DNA of 64,000 bases from Caenispirillum bisanense (GTDB taxonomy: Bacteria; Pseudomonadota; Alphaproteobacteria; Rhodospirillales; Rhodospirillaceae), in the NCBI RefSeq assembly GCF_900230255.1, contig NZ_OCNJ01000002.1, forward strand, positions 496,001 through 560,000, in the 5' to 3' direction. The position numbers and the translations under genes are program-made. The notes beneath the pieces are model-generated. The model worked only from the letters and a program-made list of their open reading frames with translations. It searched no databases and had not been told where the DNA came from. This document shows positions 26,515 to 35,370 of this stretch, piece after piece. Position 1 is the first letter of the stretch; every line of letters starts with the position of its first letter.

Positions 26515-27456
26515 ATGGCCTATCGCCTGCCGCCTCTCAACACCCTGCGCCTGTTCGAGGCCGCCGGCCGCCATCTCAGTTTCAAGCTGGCGGCCGAGGA
26601 ACTGAACCTGACGCCGAGTGCCGTCAGCCACGGCATCCAGACCCTGGAGGACTGGCTCGGCGTGCCCTTGTTCGCCCGCGGCCACCGCGCCATCGCGCTC
26701 ACCATCGCCGGCCACGCCTACCTACCGCGGGTGCGCGAGGCGCTGCACACCATCGCCGCCGCCACCGAGGGCGTGCCCGGCCGCGCCCCCTCCGGCCGGC
26801 TGGCGGTGAGCGTCGCGCCGAGCTTCGGCCTGCGCTGGCTGCTGCCGCGCCTGCCGCGCTTCCAGGCGGCGCATCCCGAGATCGAGGTGCAACTGGACAC
26901 CGCCCACCGCCAGGTGGAATTCCCCCGCGACGGCATCGACGTCGCCATCCGCCGCGGCGTCGGCGGCTGGCCGGCGGTCGACGCGGTGCGGCTGGCGGCG
27001 GAGGATCTGGTGCCCGTCGCCGCCCCCGCCGTCGCCGCCATGGTCCGGACCGCCGCCGACCTGCGCCGCCGGACCCTGCTGCACGTGGTGACGGTGCCGG
27101 AGGACTGGGACGCCTGGGCCCGGCTGAAGGGCATCGGCGGGCTCGACACCGGGCGCGGCCTGCGGTTCGACACCATCCACATGGCGACGGAGGCCGCCGT
27201 GCAGGGCCTCGGCGTCGTCGTCGGGCGCCTGCCGCTGGTGGCGGCGGAGATGGCGGCCGGGCGGCTGGTGCCCGTGCTCGGCCCGCCGGTGGCGAGCGAG
27301 GCGGCCTATTGGCTGGTCACCGCGCCCGATGCGCTGCGCCGGCCCGACGTGGCCGCCTTCCGCCGCTGGATCGCGAGCGAACTGGCGCCGCCTCAGCCGG
27401 TCGAGTCGCGGAAGAAGGCGGTCAGCTCCGCATCCGGGATCTGGCCGTCCGCGTAA
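26515..27456 (+). CDS. LysR-family regulator, GcvA-like
   Basis: The 313-residue regulator starts with MAYRLPPLNTLRLFEAAGRH, typical of the GcvA branch of LysR proteins, with the HTH at residues 8-65 and the co-inducer domain beyond 90. It closely resembles the LysR protein at 32783-33709, suggesting duplication. The last 64 bp overlap the 3' end of the convergent lyase gene, so the C-terminal residues after VESRKK are constrained by two reading frames. The target is unknown; the lyase/EamA unit is the nearest candidate. Confidence 0.9.
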   Translation: MAYRLPPLNTLRLFEAAGRHLSFKLAAEELNLTPSAVSHGIQTLEDWLGVPLFARGHRAIALTIAGHAYLPRVREALHTIAAATEGVPGRAPSGRLAVSVAPSFGLRWLLPRLPRFQAAHPEIEVQLDTAHRQVEFPRDGIDVAIRRGVGGWPAVDAVRLAAEDLVPVAAPAVAAMVRTAADLRRRTLLHVVTVPEDWDAWARLKGIGGLDTGRGLRFDTIHMATEAAVQGLGVVVGRLPLVAAEMAAGRLVPVLGPPVASEAAYWLVTAPDALRRPDVAAFRRWIASELAPPQPVESRKKAVSSASGIWPSA

Positions 27457-28232
27457 TGGAAGGTGCCCGGCCCGGCGATCTCGGCGGCGGCGCGGCGCAG
27501 CAGGCCGAAGCAGGCCCGCGCCAGGCTGCCGCCGGTGGTCACCCGCGTGACGCCGAGCCCGCGCAGGGTGGCGAGGTCGAGCGCCTTGCCCGTGAAGCCC
27601 ATGACCACCGTCACCGGCGCATCCACCGCCCGCACGAAGCGCCCGATGCTGTCGGGGTCGCTCATGCCCGGCGCGAACAGGCAGTCGGCGCCGGCGTCGC
27701 GGTAGGCGATGCAGCGCGCGATGGCCTCGTCGAGTCCGGCCGGGCCGTGGCGCAGCAGGGCATCGGTGCGGGCGGTCAGGGTGAAGGGCACGCCCGAGGC
27801 ATCGGCGGCGGCGCGGGCGGCGCGGATGCGGTCGCAGGCGAGGTCGCGGTCGTAGAGGGCGGCACCCGGCGCGCCCGGCACGTCTTCCACGTTGCCGCCG
27901 ACCAGACCGGCGGCGACGGCGGCGCGCACGGTTTCCGCCACGGTCGCGGGCGCCTCGCCCCAGCCGTCCTCCAGGTCGCCGCTGACCGGCACGGTGACGG
28001 CGGCGGCGATGGCGCCGCAGTGGGCGAGCATGGTGTCGCGCGGCACGGCGCTGCTCTGGTCGGGCTGGCCGAGGGCGTAGGCGATGCCGGCGCTGGTGGT
28101 GCCGACGGCGGGGAAGCCCTGCGCCGCCAGCAGCTTGGCCGAACCGGCGTCCCAGGCATTGGGCATGACGAACAGGTCGCCGCCGCGGGTCAGCTCCTGC
28201 AGGCGGCGGCCGCGTTCGGTCTGGGTGGTCAT
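27393..28232 (-). CDS. Isocitrate lyase/PEP mutase family protein
   Basis: The 279-residue TIM-barrel protein belongs to the PEP mutase/isocitrate lyase superfamily. Visible elements are MPNAWDAGSAKLL (near residue 23), metal-ligand acidic clusters GDLEDGWG and GNVEDVPG, and TARTDALLRHG. The KKCGH loop with the catalytic cysteine of isocitrate and methylisocitrate lyases is absent. It therefore more likely cleaves or makes a C-C bond in a 2-oxo or oxaloacetate-type substrate. The ATG overlaps the EamA stop by 4 nt, so the two are one operon. Confidence 0.87.
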   Translation of the reverse strand: MTTQTERGRRLQELTRGGDLFVMPNAWDAGSAKLLAAQGFPAVGTTSAGIAYALGQPDQSSAVPRDTMLAHCGAIAAAVTVPVSGDLEDGWGEAPATVAETVRAAVAAGLVGGNVEDVPGAPGAALYDRDLACDRIRAARAAADASGVPFTLTARTDALLRHGPAGLDEAIARCIAYRDAGADCLFAPGMSDPDSIGRFVRAVDAPVTVVMGFTGKALDLATLRGLGVTRVTTGGSLARACFGLLRRAAAEIAGPGTFHYADGQIPDAELTAFFRDSTG

Positions 28233-29233
28233 GGGGTGCCTCTCCTGTGCGGGCGCAGCGTCGCGGGGTCGACGCCGATGTCGCGCAGGTGATGATCGCT
28301 CAGGCGGGCGAGGTCGGCCAGGGCCGCTCGCCGCGTCCGGTCGGGCCGGAACGAGACGATCATGCCGGCGGTGGCGAGGATCACGCCCACCCAGTTGGCC
28401 GCCCCCACGGTCTCGCCCAGGAAGAGGACGGCGCCGGCGGTGGTCAGGCCGGGGATGACGGCGGTGGACAGCGCCGTCTCGGTGGCGCCGAAGCGGGTGA
28501 CGGCGATCATGTAGAGGACCGGCGAGGCGATGCCCATGAGCACCCCCTGCACGATGCCCTGGATCACCAGGTCGCGCGGCGCCATGGCCGCCAGACCCGG
28601 CTCCAGCGCCAGCAGGTAGACCGGCAGGAACAGCACCGCCGACAGCGGCGTCACCACCACGGCGGCGGTCAGCGGCGCGATGGACCAGCGGCGCACCAGG
28701 GCGCCGAACAGGGTCCAGCAGAACGACCCGCCGAGCAGCAGCCCGTCGCCCACCAGCCGCCGCAGCTCCTGCACCGCGCCGGTGCCGGCGGCGACGGTGA
28801 GGATGCCGGCCAGGATCAGGGCGGCGCCCGCCAGCCGCTGCCGGCTCGGCCGCTCGCCCAGCACCAGGGCGCCGGACATCAGGCCGAACACCGGCAGCGC
28901 CCCGTGCAGCAGCACCGCTCCGTGCGACGCCGGTGCCAGGGCGAGGCCGCCGTAGGCGAAGCCGGCGAACACCGTACCGCCGACCAGCGCCAGCACCACC
29001 GCCCGCCGCCACCCCACCGCCCGCACGGGGGCCGTCAGCAGGAACGGCGCCAGCAGGACGCCGCCGACGCCGAACCGCAGGGCGGCCAGGTCGGCCGGCC
29101 CGGCGCTGGTCACCGCGCCCCAGCGCGACACCAGGGTGAAGGCGGTGAACACCATCACGGCGACGGCGGCGGCAATGATGCCGAGGGCGGTGCCACCCTC
29201 GCGGCGGGCGGGAGTGACGGTGGCGATGGTCAT
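28229..29233 (-). CDS. EamA-family transporter with DUF1127-like C-terminal tail
   Basis: The 334-residue protein has ten predicted membrane helices in two EamA repeats (drug/metabolite transporter superfamily, RhaT/YdcZ type). It probably exports a small metabolite. About 35 extra C-terminal residues read LADLARLSDHHLRDIGVDPA, close to the Arg-rich DUF1127 motif normally found in free-standing proteins of about 50 residues or at regulator ends. The gene overlaps the downstream lyase gene (ATGA) and lies 89 bp after the crotonase gene on the same strand. The transported compound is unknown. Confidence 0.88.
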   Translation of the reverse strand: MTIATVTPARREGGTALGIIAAAVAVMVFTAFTLVSRWGAVTSAGPADLAALRFGVGGVLLAPFLLTAPVRAVGWRRAVVLALVGGTVFAGFAYGGLALAPASHGAVLLHGALPVFGLMSGALVLGERPSRQRLAGAALILAGILTVAAGTGAVQELRRLVGDGLLLGGSFCWTLFGALVRRWSIAPLTAAVVVTPLSAVLFLPVYLLALEPGLAAMAPRDLVIQGIVQGVLMGIASPVLYMIAVTRFGATETALSTAVIPGLTTAGAVLFLGETVGAANWVGVILATAGMIVSFRPDRTRRAALADLARLSDHHLRDIGVDPATLRPHRRGTP

Positions 29234-29322
29234 GGCGGGCCTCCGGCGAACGATGCCGGTCGATGATGGGAAGCCACCGCGCCCCGGCACAAACGCGGAG
29301 TTTTCACCGGCGGATGAAGGCT

Positions 29323-30114
29323 CTACACGCCGCGATAGCGGGGCGTGCGGCGCTCCATCCAGGCATCCAGGCCCTCGCGCAGGTCGTGGGTCGGCACCAT
29401 GCGGGCGAACTGCTCGCCTTCCATGGCGAGGCCTTCGGCGATGGCGCCGTTGATGCCGCGGGTGACGGCGGTGATGATGCTGCGCGCCGCCAGCGGCGAA
29501 TGGCGCAGGATGCGGCGGGCGAGGCCGCGGGCGGCGTCCATCAGCCCGTCGTGCGGCACCACGGCGTTGACGAGGCCCAGCTCGTGCGCCCGCTCGGCGG
29601 AGAACGGATCGCCGGTGAGCAGCAGCTCCAGCGCCCGCTTGCGCCCGGCCAGCCGCGGCAGGCGCTGGGTGCCGCCGAAGGTGGGCGGCATGCCGAGGTT
29701 GATCTCGGGCTTGGCGAAGGTGGCGCGGTCGCTGGCGACGGCCAGGTGAACGGCCTCGGTGATCTCGCAGCCGCCGCCGTACGCGAGGCCGTTGACGGCG
29801 GCGATCACCGGCTTGCCGAAGGCCTCCAGGCGCCCCGTCAGGGTCTGGCCGCGGCGCACGAAGTCGCGCAGCGCGGCCTCGGGCCCGGCGGCGACGCTGC
29901 GGGAGAATTCCGGAATGTCGCCGCCGGCGGAGAAGGCGCGCTCGCCGGCGCCGGTGAGGATGACGGCGCCGACCGCCGGGTCGGTCTCCAGCGCGTCCAG
30001 GCGGTCGAGCAGGGCGTCGGCCAGGGCGTAGCTGATGGCGTTCAGCTTGGCCGGACGGTTGAGGGTGAGGACGGCGATGCCGTCGGCGATGTCGCACAGA
30101 AGCACGTCGGTCAT
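29323..30114 (-). CDS. Enoyl-CoA hydratase/isomerase (crotonase family)
   Basis: The 263-residue protein has the crotonase oxyanion-hole segments (FSAGGDIPEF; GLAYGGGCEITEA). It keeps both catalytic glutamates of hydratases, Glu117 (GGCEI) and Glu137 (KPEINLG), followed by GGTQRLPRLAGR. It is therefore more likely a true 2-enoyl-CoA hydratase than a dehalogenase or decarboxylase relative. It is the promoter-proximal gene of the minus-strand run toward EamA and the lyase, and divergent from the branched-chain amino acid binding protein gene. Pathway is not specified by context. Confidence 0.92.
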   Translation of the reverse strand: MTDVLLCDIADGIAVLTLNRPAKLNAISYALADALLDRLDALETDPAVGAVILTGAGERAFSAGGDIPEFSRSVAAGPEAALRDFVRRGQTLTGRLEAFGKPVIAAVNGLAYGGGCEITEAVHLAVASDRATFAKPEINLGMPPTFGGTQRLPRLAGRKRALELLLTGDPFSAERAHELGLVNAVVPHDGLMDAARGLARRILRHSPLAARSIITAVTRGINGAIAEGLAMEGEQFARMVPTHDLREGLDAWMERRTPRYRGV

Positions 30115-30343
30115 GCAGGCAGGCTCCGGTTGGTCGGGGTGTGTGGCGGCAGGATGGCGCTGCTGGCTGCGGCCCGGCAAACGGGGGCTTTTCAGGCGAA
30201 ACGGAGGAATTTCGATGCAGCCGGCCGCATGAGAACGGATCACCCCGCGCTGAACCGAAGTCGTTTGTCGCCGGCCGCCCCCTGCCGCCCTACTGGAACC
30301 ACGGGCCGGCGTGCCCGCACGAGACGACAGGGAGAGCATCGGC

Positions 30344-31462
<1,119 letters not shown>

Positions 31463-31610
31463 GGCTTGCCCATCCCGCCGCCGATCCCCACTCCCCAGGC
31501 GGCCGGGTCCGCCGGCTCCCGCATCCGCCCTTCGCCGCCGCCCCTCCTGGTTCGCAGCGGCGGCGTCGGGAGCCGGCGGCTCTTCTTCGGGGCGGAGACG
31601 ACGACAGAAA

Positions 31611-31640
31611 ACGGGGCGCTGCCGGCCGGCAGCGCCCCGT
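31611..31640. terminator. 15-bp perfect inverted repeat, bidirectional terminator
   Basis: ACGGGGCGCTGCCGG (31611-31625) is followed directly by its exact complement CCGGCAGCGCCCCGT (31626-31640). Read on the minus strand, the stem ends in GTTTTCTGTC, a usable U-tract, so it ends transcription of the OmpA-like lipoprotein gene. Read on the plus strand, it is followed by TTCGTCGTT and can also stop the binding-protein transcript. Confidence 0.85.
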
Positions 31641-31662
31641 TCGTCGTTCGGTACGGCAGGGA

Positions 31663-32478
31663 TCAGGAGCCGGCGCCGACCGTGATGGTGACGCGCCGGT
31701 TCTCGGTCTTCTCGACGCCGTCGCCGGTGGCGACCGCCGTCATGTTCTCGCCGTAGGCCGAGGCGGCGATGACCTTGGACGGCACGCCCATGTCGACGAG
31801 CGCCTTGCGCACCGCGTCGGCGCGACGCTCCGACAGGCGCTGGTTGTACATCTTGTCACCGGCGGTGTCGGTGTGGGCGGTCAGGGTGATGGCGCCGGAG
31901 CGGGTCTTGTAGGCTTCGGCGGCGCGGGCGATCTCGGCCTTGGCGGTGGCCGTCAGGGTGGCGCTGTCGAAGGGGAAGTAGATGATGAAGTCGGCCGGCT
32001 CGGCGGCCATCACCGGCGGCTGGCACTTGGCGAGCCAGGCGTCGTACTGGCCCTTGGCTTCGGCGATGTGGTCGGGCTGGTGGCCTTCCTCTTCCTGTTC
32101 CATCCAGTGTTCGAACCACGCCTGGGCCTGGGCGCAGGCTTCCGGCGTGTTGGACGGCGCGGCGGTGGCCAGGCGTTCCAGCAGCGCGGCGCGGCCGGCG
32201 GCCAGGGCCGGGGCGGACAGCCCGCGCGACGCCAGCTCGCCCACCGGCGGCACCTGGCCGGCGGCGGCGGTGCGGGCCTGCATGTTGAAGTAGGCGACGT
32301 CGCCCCAGTCCTGCTCGGCCTTCTCGAAGGCGGCGCGTTCCAGGTAGGCGGTCTTCAGGGCCTGGGTGAAGGTGTCGCCGGCCGGTGCCATGGCGCGGGT
32401 CTTCTCCAGGTCCCAGGTGGTGCAGGCACCGAGCAGCGCAACGGCGGCGGCGGCGAACAGAATCGGCTTCACGGTCAT
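31663..32478 (-). CDS. OmpA-domain lipoprotein
   Basis: The 271-residue protein has a lipoprotein signal with lipobox LGAC (Cys19) and a C-terminal OmpA/MotB peptidoglycan-binding domain (FIIYFPFDSATLTATAKAEI; TAHTDTAGDKMYNQRLSERR). The 145-residue middle region is Ala- and Glu-rich and probably helical. It should sit in the outer membrane or periplasm and tether the envelope to peptidoglycan. The segment QAQAWFEHWMEQEEEGHQPD is like other alphaproteobacterial OmpA lipoproteins of unknown detail. It stands alone, with a terminator directly downstream. Confidence 0.92.
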   Translation of the reverse strand: MTVKPILFAAAAVALLGACTTWDLEKTRAMAPAGDTFTQALKTAYLERAAFEKAEQDWGDVAYFNMQARTAAAGQVPPVGELASRGLSAPALAAGRAALLERLATAAPSNTPEACAQAQAWFEHWMEQEEEGHQPDHIAEAKGQYDAWLAKCQPPVMAAEPADFIIYFPFDSATLTATAKAEIARAAEAYKTRSGAITLTAHTDTAGDKMYNQRLSERRADAVRKALVDMGVPSKVIAASAYGENMTAVATGDGVEKTENRRVTITVGAGS

Positions 32479-32782
32479 GGATTTCCCCCCAGTGGATTCT
32501 ATCAGGCGGTGCGGGGCCCGGCGCCATATCCCCCAGCGCGGGGCTCTGGAAAGACTACGCCTTTAGATCATTCGCGCAATATAACTGAGCCCTGTTTCAA
32601 GTTCTTGCGGCTGCGGCCGTGAACCGGCCGGGAACGAAGCGGGGCTTTTTCCGAACCCGGCCGCGACCGCCTCCGTCGATGGGACGAAACGACGCGACTT
32701 CGAGTCGCGACGCTCCATGAATACTTGATGAACCAGGGGAAATACCTGCCGCTGGGTCCTGCCTCGCGGCGATGAGCGGCGC
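32479..32782. other. 304-bp intergenic region with small hairpin
   Basis: No gene is seen. The A/T-richer part at 32540-32600 (including TTATATTGCGC on the minus strand) probably holds the promoter of the OmpA-like lipoprotein gene. CGCGACT (32693-32699) and AGTCGCG (32703-32709) form a 7-bp stem with a TCG loop. This is followed on the minus strand by TCGTTTCGTCCC and may terminate the LysR transcript that ends at 32783. Confidence 0.45.
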
Positions 32783-33709
32783 TCACCGGCCGATGAGCAA
32801 ATCGCCCGCCGTCGCCGCCGCGTCCGCCCGGTCGCGCGCCAGTTCGTCCTCGATCCAGCGGGTGAAGGCGGCGATGTGGGGCAGGCGGCCCGTATCGCGG
32901 TCGGTGACCAGCCAGTACCCGGTGCGGCAGCGCCGCGGCGGGCCGAGCACCGGCACCAGCCGCCCCGCCCGCAGGTCGGCGCCGATGAGCGGCAGCCGGC
33001 CGATGGCGACGCCGAGCCCCTGGGCGGCCGCCTCCAGCACGATGTTCAGGTTGTCGAAGCGCTGGCCGCGGTCGGTGTCCAGGCGGTCGGCGCCGGCCAG
33101 CTCGGCCCAGGCGGCCCAGTCCTCGCCGGCGTTGACCAGGTGCAGCAGCGGCACGGCCGCGAGGTCGGCGGGCGTTGCGATGCGGGCGGCGAGGGCGGGG
33201 GCGCAGACGGGCACCAGTTCCTCCACCACCAGACAGCGCGCCTCGACGCCCGGCCAGCCGCCGCGGCCCATGCGGATGGCGATGTCGACGCCGTCGCGCG
33301 GCAGGTCGACGATGCGCGGCGAGGTGTCGAGCATCACCTCGATGTCGGGATGGCTGGTGGCGAAGGACGGCAGGCGCGGCACCAGCCAGCGCAGCCCGAA
33401 GGTCGGCGCGACGCTGACGGCGAGCCGGCCGCTCGGGCTGCGGCCGGGCACCGCCTCGGTGACGGCGGCCAGCAGGCGCAGCGCTTCGGCGACGCCCGGC
33501 AGGTAGGCGCGGCCGGCTTCCGTCAGTTCCAGCGCCCGGTGGGTGCGGACGAACAGCGGCACGCCGAGCCACGCCTCCAGGGCGCCGACGGCGTGGCTGA
33601 CGGCGCTCGGCGTCACGTGCAGCTCGGCGGCGGCCTCCTTGAAGCTGAGGTGGCGGCCGGCGGCCTCGAACAGGCGCAGGGTGTTCAGTGGCGGAAGCTT
33701 GTAGGCCAT
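32783..33709 (-). CDS. LysR-family regulator, GcvA-like (paralogue)
   Basis: The 308-residue regulator starts MAYKLPPLNTLRLFEAAGRH and has the HTH at residues 8-65 with ELHVTPSAVSHAVGALEAWL. It shares most N-terminal residues and many effector-domain blocks (SGRLAVSVAP; FGLRWL; FPRDG/LPRDG) with the protein at 26515-27456. In the GcvA group such proteins respond to small metabolites and control adjacent or distant operons. No divergent neighbour is immediately adjacent, since the gene on its upstream side, the ScfR-type regulator, is on the same strand. The target is unknown. Confidence 0.91.
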   Translation of the reverse strand: MAYKLPPLNTLRLFEAAGRHLSFKEAAAELHVTPSAVSHAVGALEAWLGVPLFVRTHRALELTEAGRAYLPGVAEALRLLAAVTEAVPGRSPSGRLAVSVAPTFGLRWLVPRLPSFATSHPDIEVMLDTSPRIVDLPRDGVDIAIRMGRGGWPGVEARCLVVEELVPVCAPALAARIATPADLAAVPLLHLVNAGEDWAAWAELAGADRLDTDRGQRFDNLNIVLEAAAQGLGVAIGRLPLIGADLRAGRLVPVLGPPRRCRTGYWLVTDRDTGRLPHIAAFTRWIEDELARDRADAAATAGDLLIGR

Positions 33710-33801
33710 GCGGGCGGCTCCCTGGTGGCTCGGCGTCGATGGGCTCCGTTCACCGGGCCATGTGCGGCGGCGCCGAACAAGAGCCGCCACGACGGCCCGC
33801 C

Positions 33802-33822
33802 GCCGGGGCCATTGGCCCCGGC
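33802..33822 (-). terminator. Hairpin just after ScfR-type gene
   Basis: GCCGGGGCC (33802-33810) and GGCCCCGGC (33814-33822) form a perfect 9-bp stem with an ATT loop, beginning five bases beyond the stop of the minus-strand regulator gene. No U-tract follows, so it may be a weak or Rho-assisted terminator. Confidence 0.5.
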
Positions 33823-33826
33823 CCCG

Positions 33827-35275
33827 TCAGGGCGACGGGTCGGGCTTGAAGTAGAAGGCCGAATGGCCGCGCAGGTTCTGGTCGACGATGAGCGTGTGAT
33901 TGAGCGGCGGGAAGGCCCGCTGGCTGCAATCCAGCCGCTCGCACAGGCGGCAGTTCACGCCGATGGGCACGGCGGCATCGCGGTTGTCGAGTTGCAGGCC
34001 GTCGGCATTGACCAGTTGCGCCGCATGATGCGCCTCGCACCCCAGCGCCAGGGCGAAGCGCTGCGGCGGCGCGCGGTGGCTGCCGCCCGGCTTGGTGACC
34101 GAGCGCGCCATGAAGAAGTACAGCGTGCCGTCGGGCATCTCGGCCAGCTGGGTGTGCAGCACGCCCGGCATGGTGAAGGCGTCGTAGACGTTCCACAGCG
34201 GGCAGGCGCCGCCGAAGCGGGCGAACTGCAGGGGGGCGGCGCTGAAGCGCTTGGAGACGTTGCCCGCCTTGTCGACGCGGATCATGAAGAACGGCACGCC
34301 GCGCGCGTTGGGGCGCTGCAGGGTGGTCAGGCGGTGGGCGATCTGCTCGAAGGTGACGTCGAAGCGGTGCTGCAGCAGGTCGATGTCGTAGCGGTGCTTG
34401 CGCACGGCCTTGATGAAGGTGTCGTAAGGCAGCAGGACGGCGCCGGCGAAGTAGTTGGCGAGGCCGACGCGGGCGAGGCCGCGCGCCTCGGCGGTGGACA
34501 GGCTGGCCGTCTCGACGATGCGTCGGAACAGGGGCTCCAGCTCCAGCAGCCCGACCTGCACCGCCAGATGGAACACGCGCGCCTGCGGCGACAGCAGTTC
34601 CGACAGCAGCAGGCGGTGGCTGTGGCGGTCGAAGCGGCGGATGGCATGGCCCATGACGTCCACCGGCATGCGCTTGACGCGGATGCGGTGTGCCTGCATC
34701 AGGTGTTCGGTCAGGCCGCGGTAGAGTTCGCCGGCTTCCAGGCGCGCCTTGGTCCACAGCTCCTCGGCCGCTTCCTCCAGGGCCGGGAAGTGGTTCTCGT
34801 TGGCCTGGAAGAAATCGCGCACTTCCTCGAGCGGGAAGGCCTTGGTCTGCAGGAGTTGCAGCTTGTCGCGGTCGGCCACGCGCTCCGACAGGGCGCGGAT
34901 GGCGACGTGCGCCTCGTGGTAGGCGTGATACAGCTCGAGCACCGCTTCGCCGAGCGATGGGGCGACGGCCGCCACCTCGCGCACGTCCTGGCGCTTGATG
35001 TCGGCCTCGCGGAACAGCGGGTCGGCGAAGACTTCCGTCAGCTCGCCGGCGAGGCGGCTTTCCTCGGTGTCGGCGAAGGTGTGGATCTCGATGTCGAAGG
35101 CCTGGCTCAGCTTGATGAGCAGGCGCGCCGTCACCGGCCGGTGGTTGTTTTCGATGAGGTTGTAGTAGCTGGGCGACAGACCCAGGCGCTCGGCCATCTG
35201 CGCCTGCGTCAGGTCCAGTTCCCGTCGCAGCCGCCGGATGCGGTGGCCGAGCATCACCTTGCCGTCTTTCGCCAT
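33827..35275 (-). CDS. ScfR/RamB/PccR-family XRE regulator of short-chain acyl-CoA metabolism
   Basis: The 482-residue protein has an N-terminal XRE helix-turn-helix (residues 8-65, LDLTQAQMAERLGLSPSYYN), a central IrrE/DUF955-type domain without an HExxH metal site, and a C-terminal domain with clustered cysteines (NCRLCERLDCSQRA). This is the RamB/PccR/MccR layout. These proteins control acetate, propionyl-CoA or ethylmalonyl-CoA pathway genes in response to acyl-CoA compounds. Its neighbour is ccr, a known kind of target. A ribosome site GGGGAGAAG precedes the ATG. The specific ligand is unknown. Confidence 0.91.
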   Translation of the reverse strand: MAKDGKVMLGHRIRRLRRELDLTQAQMAERLGLSPSYYNLIENNHRPVTARLLIKLSQAFDIEIHTFADTEESRLAGELTEVFADPLFREADIKRQDVREVAAVAPSLGEAVLELYHAYHEAHVAIRALSERVADRDKLQLLQTKAFPLEEVRDFFQANENHFPALEEAAEELWTKARLEAGELYRGLTEHLMQAHRIRVKRMPVDVMGHAIRRFDRHSHRLLLSELLSPQARVFHLAVQVGLLELEPLFRRIVETASLSTAEARGLARVGLANYFAGAVLLPYDTFIKAVRKHRYDIDLLQHRFDVTFEQIAHRLTTLQRPNARGVPFFMIRVDKAGNVSKRFSAAPLQFARFGGACPLWNVYDAFTMPGVLHTQLAEMPDGTLYFFMARSVTKPGGSHRAPPQRFALALGCEAHHAAQLVNADGLQLDNRDAAVPIGVNCRLCERLDCSQRAFPPLNHTLIVDQNLRGHSAFYFKPDPSP

Positions 35276-35334
35276 GCTTCTCCCCTCGGAACCCGCAGGG
35301 GAGCAATACAGCAAAGAACGGCGTCCAGCGTCAA

Positions 35335-35359
35335 CGGGAGCGGCCGTCGGCCACTCCCG
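35335..35359 (-). terminator. Hairpin between ccr and the ScfR-type gene
   Basis: CGGGAGCGGCC (35335-35345) and GGCCACTCCCG (35349-35359) pair over 11 bp with one mismatch and a GTC loop, 11 nt after the ccr stop. It may end the ccr transcript or attenuate read-through into the regulator gene. No strong U-tract is present. Confidence 0.5.
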
Positions 35360-35370
35360 CTTCTGCGTCG

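Noticed and set aside
27393-28232. 2-Methylisocitrate lyase for propionate breakdown
   Set aside because: The KKCGH catalytic loop is missing, so only the superfamily assignment is supported.
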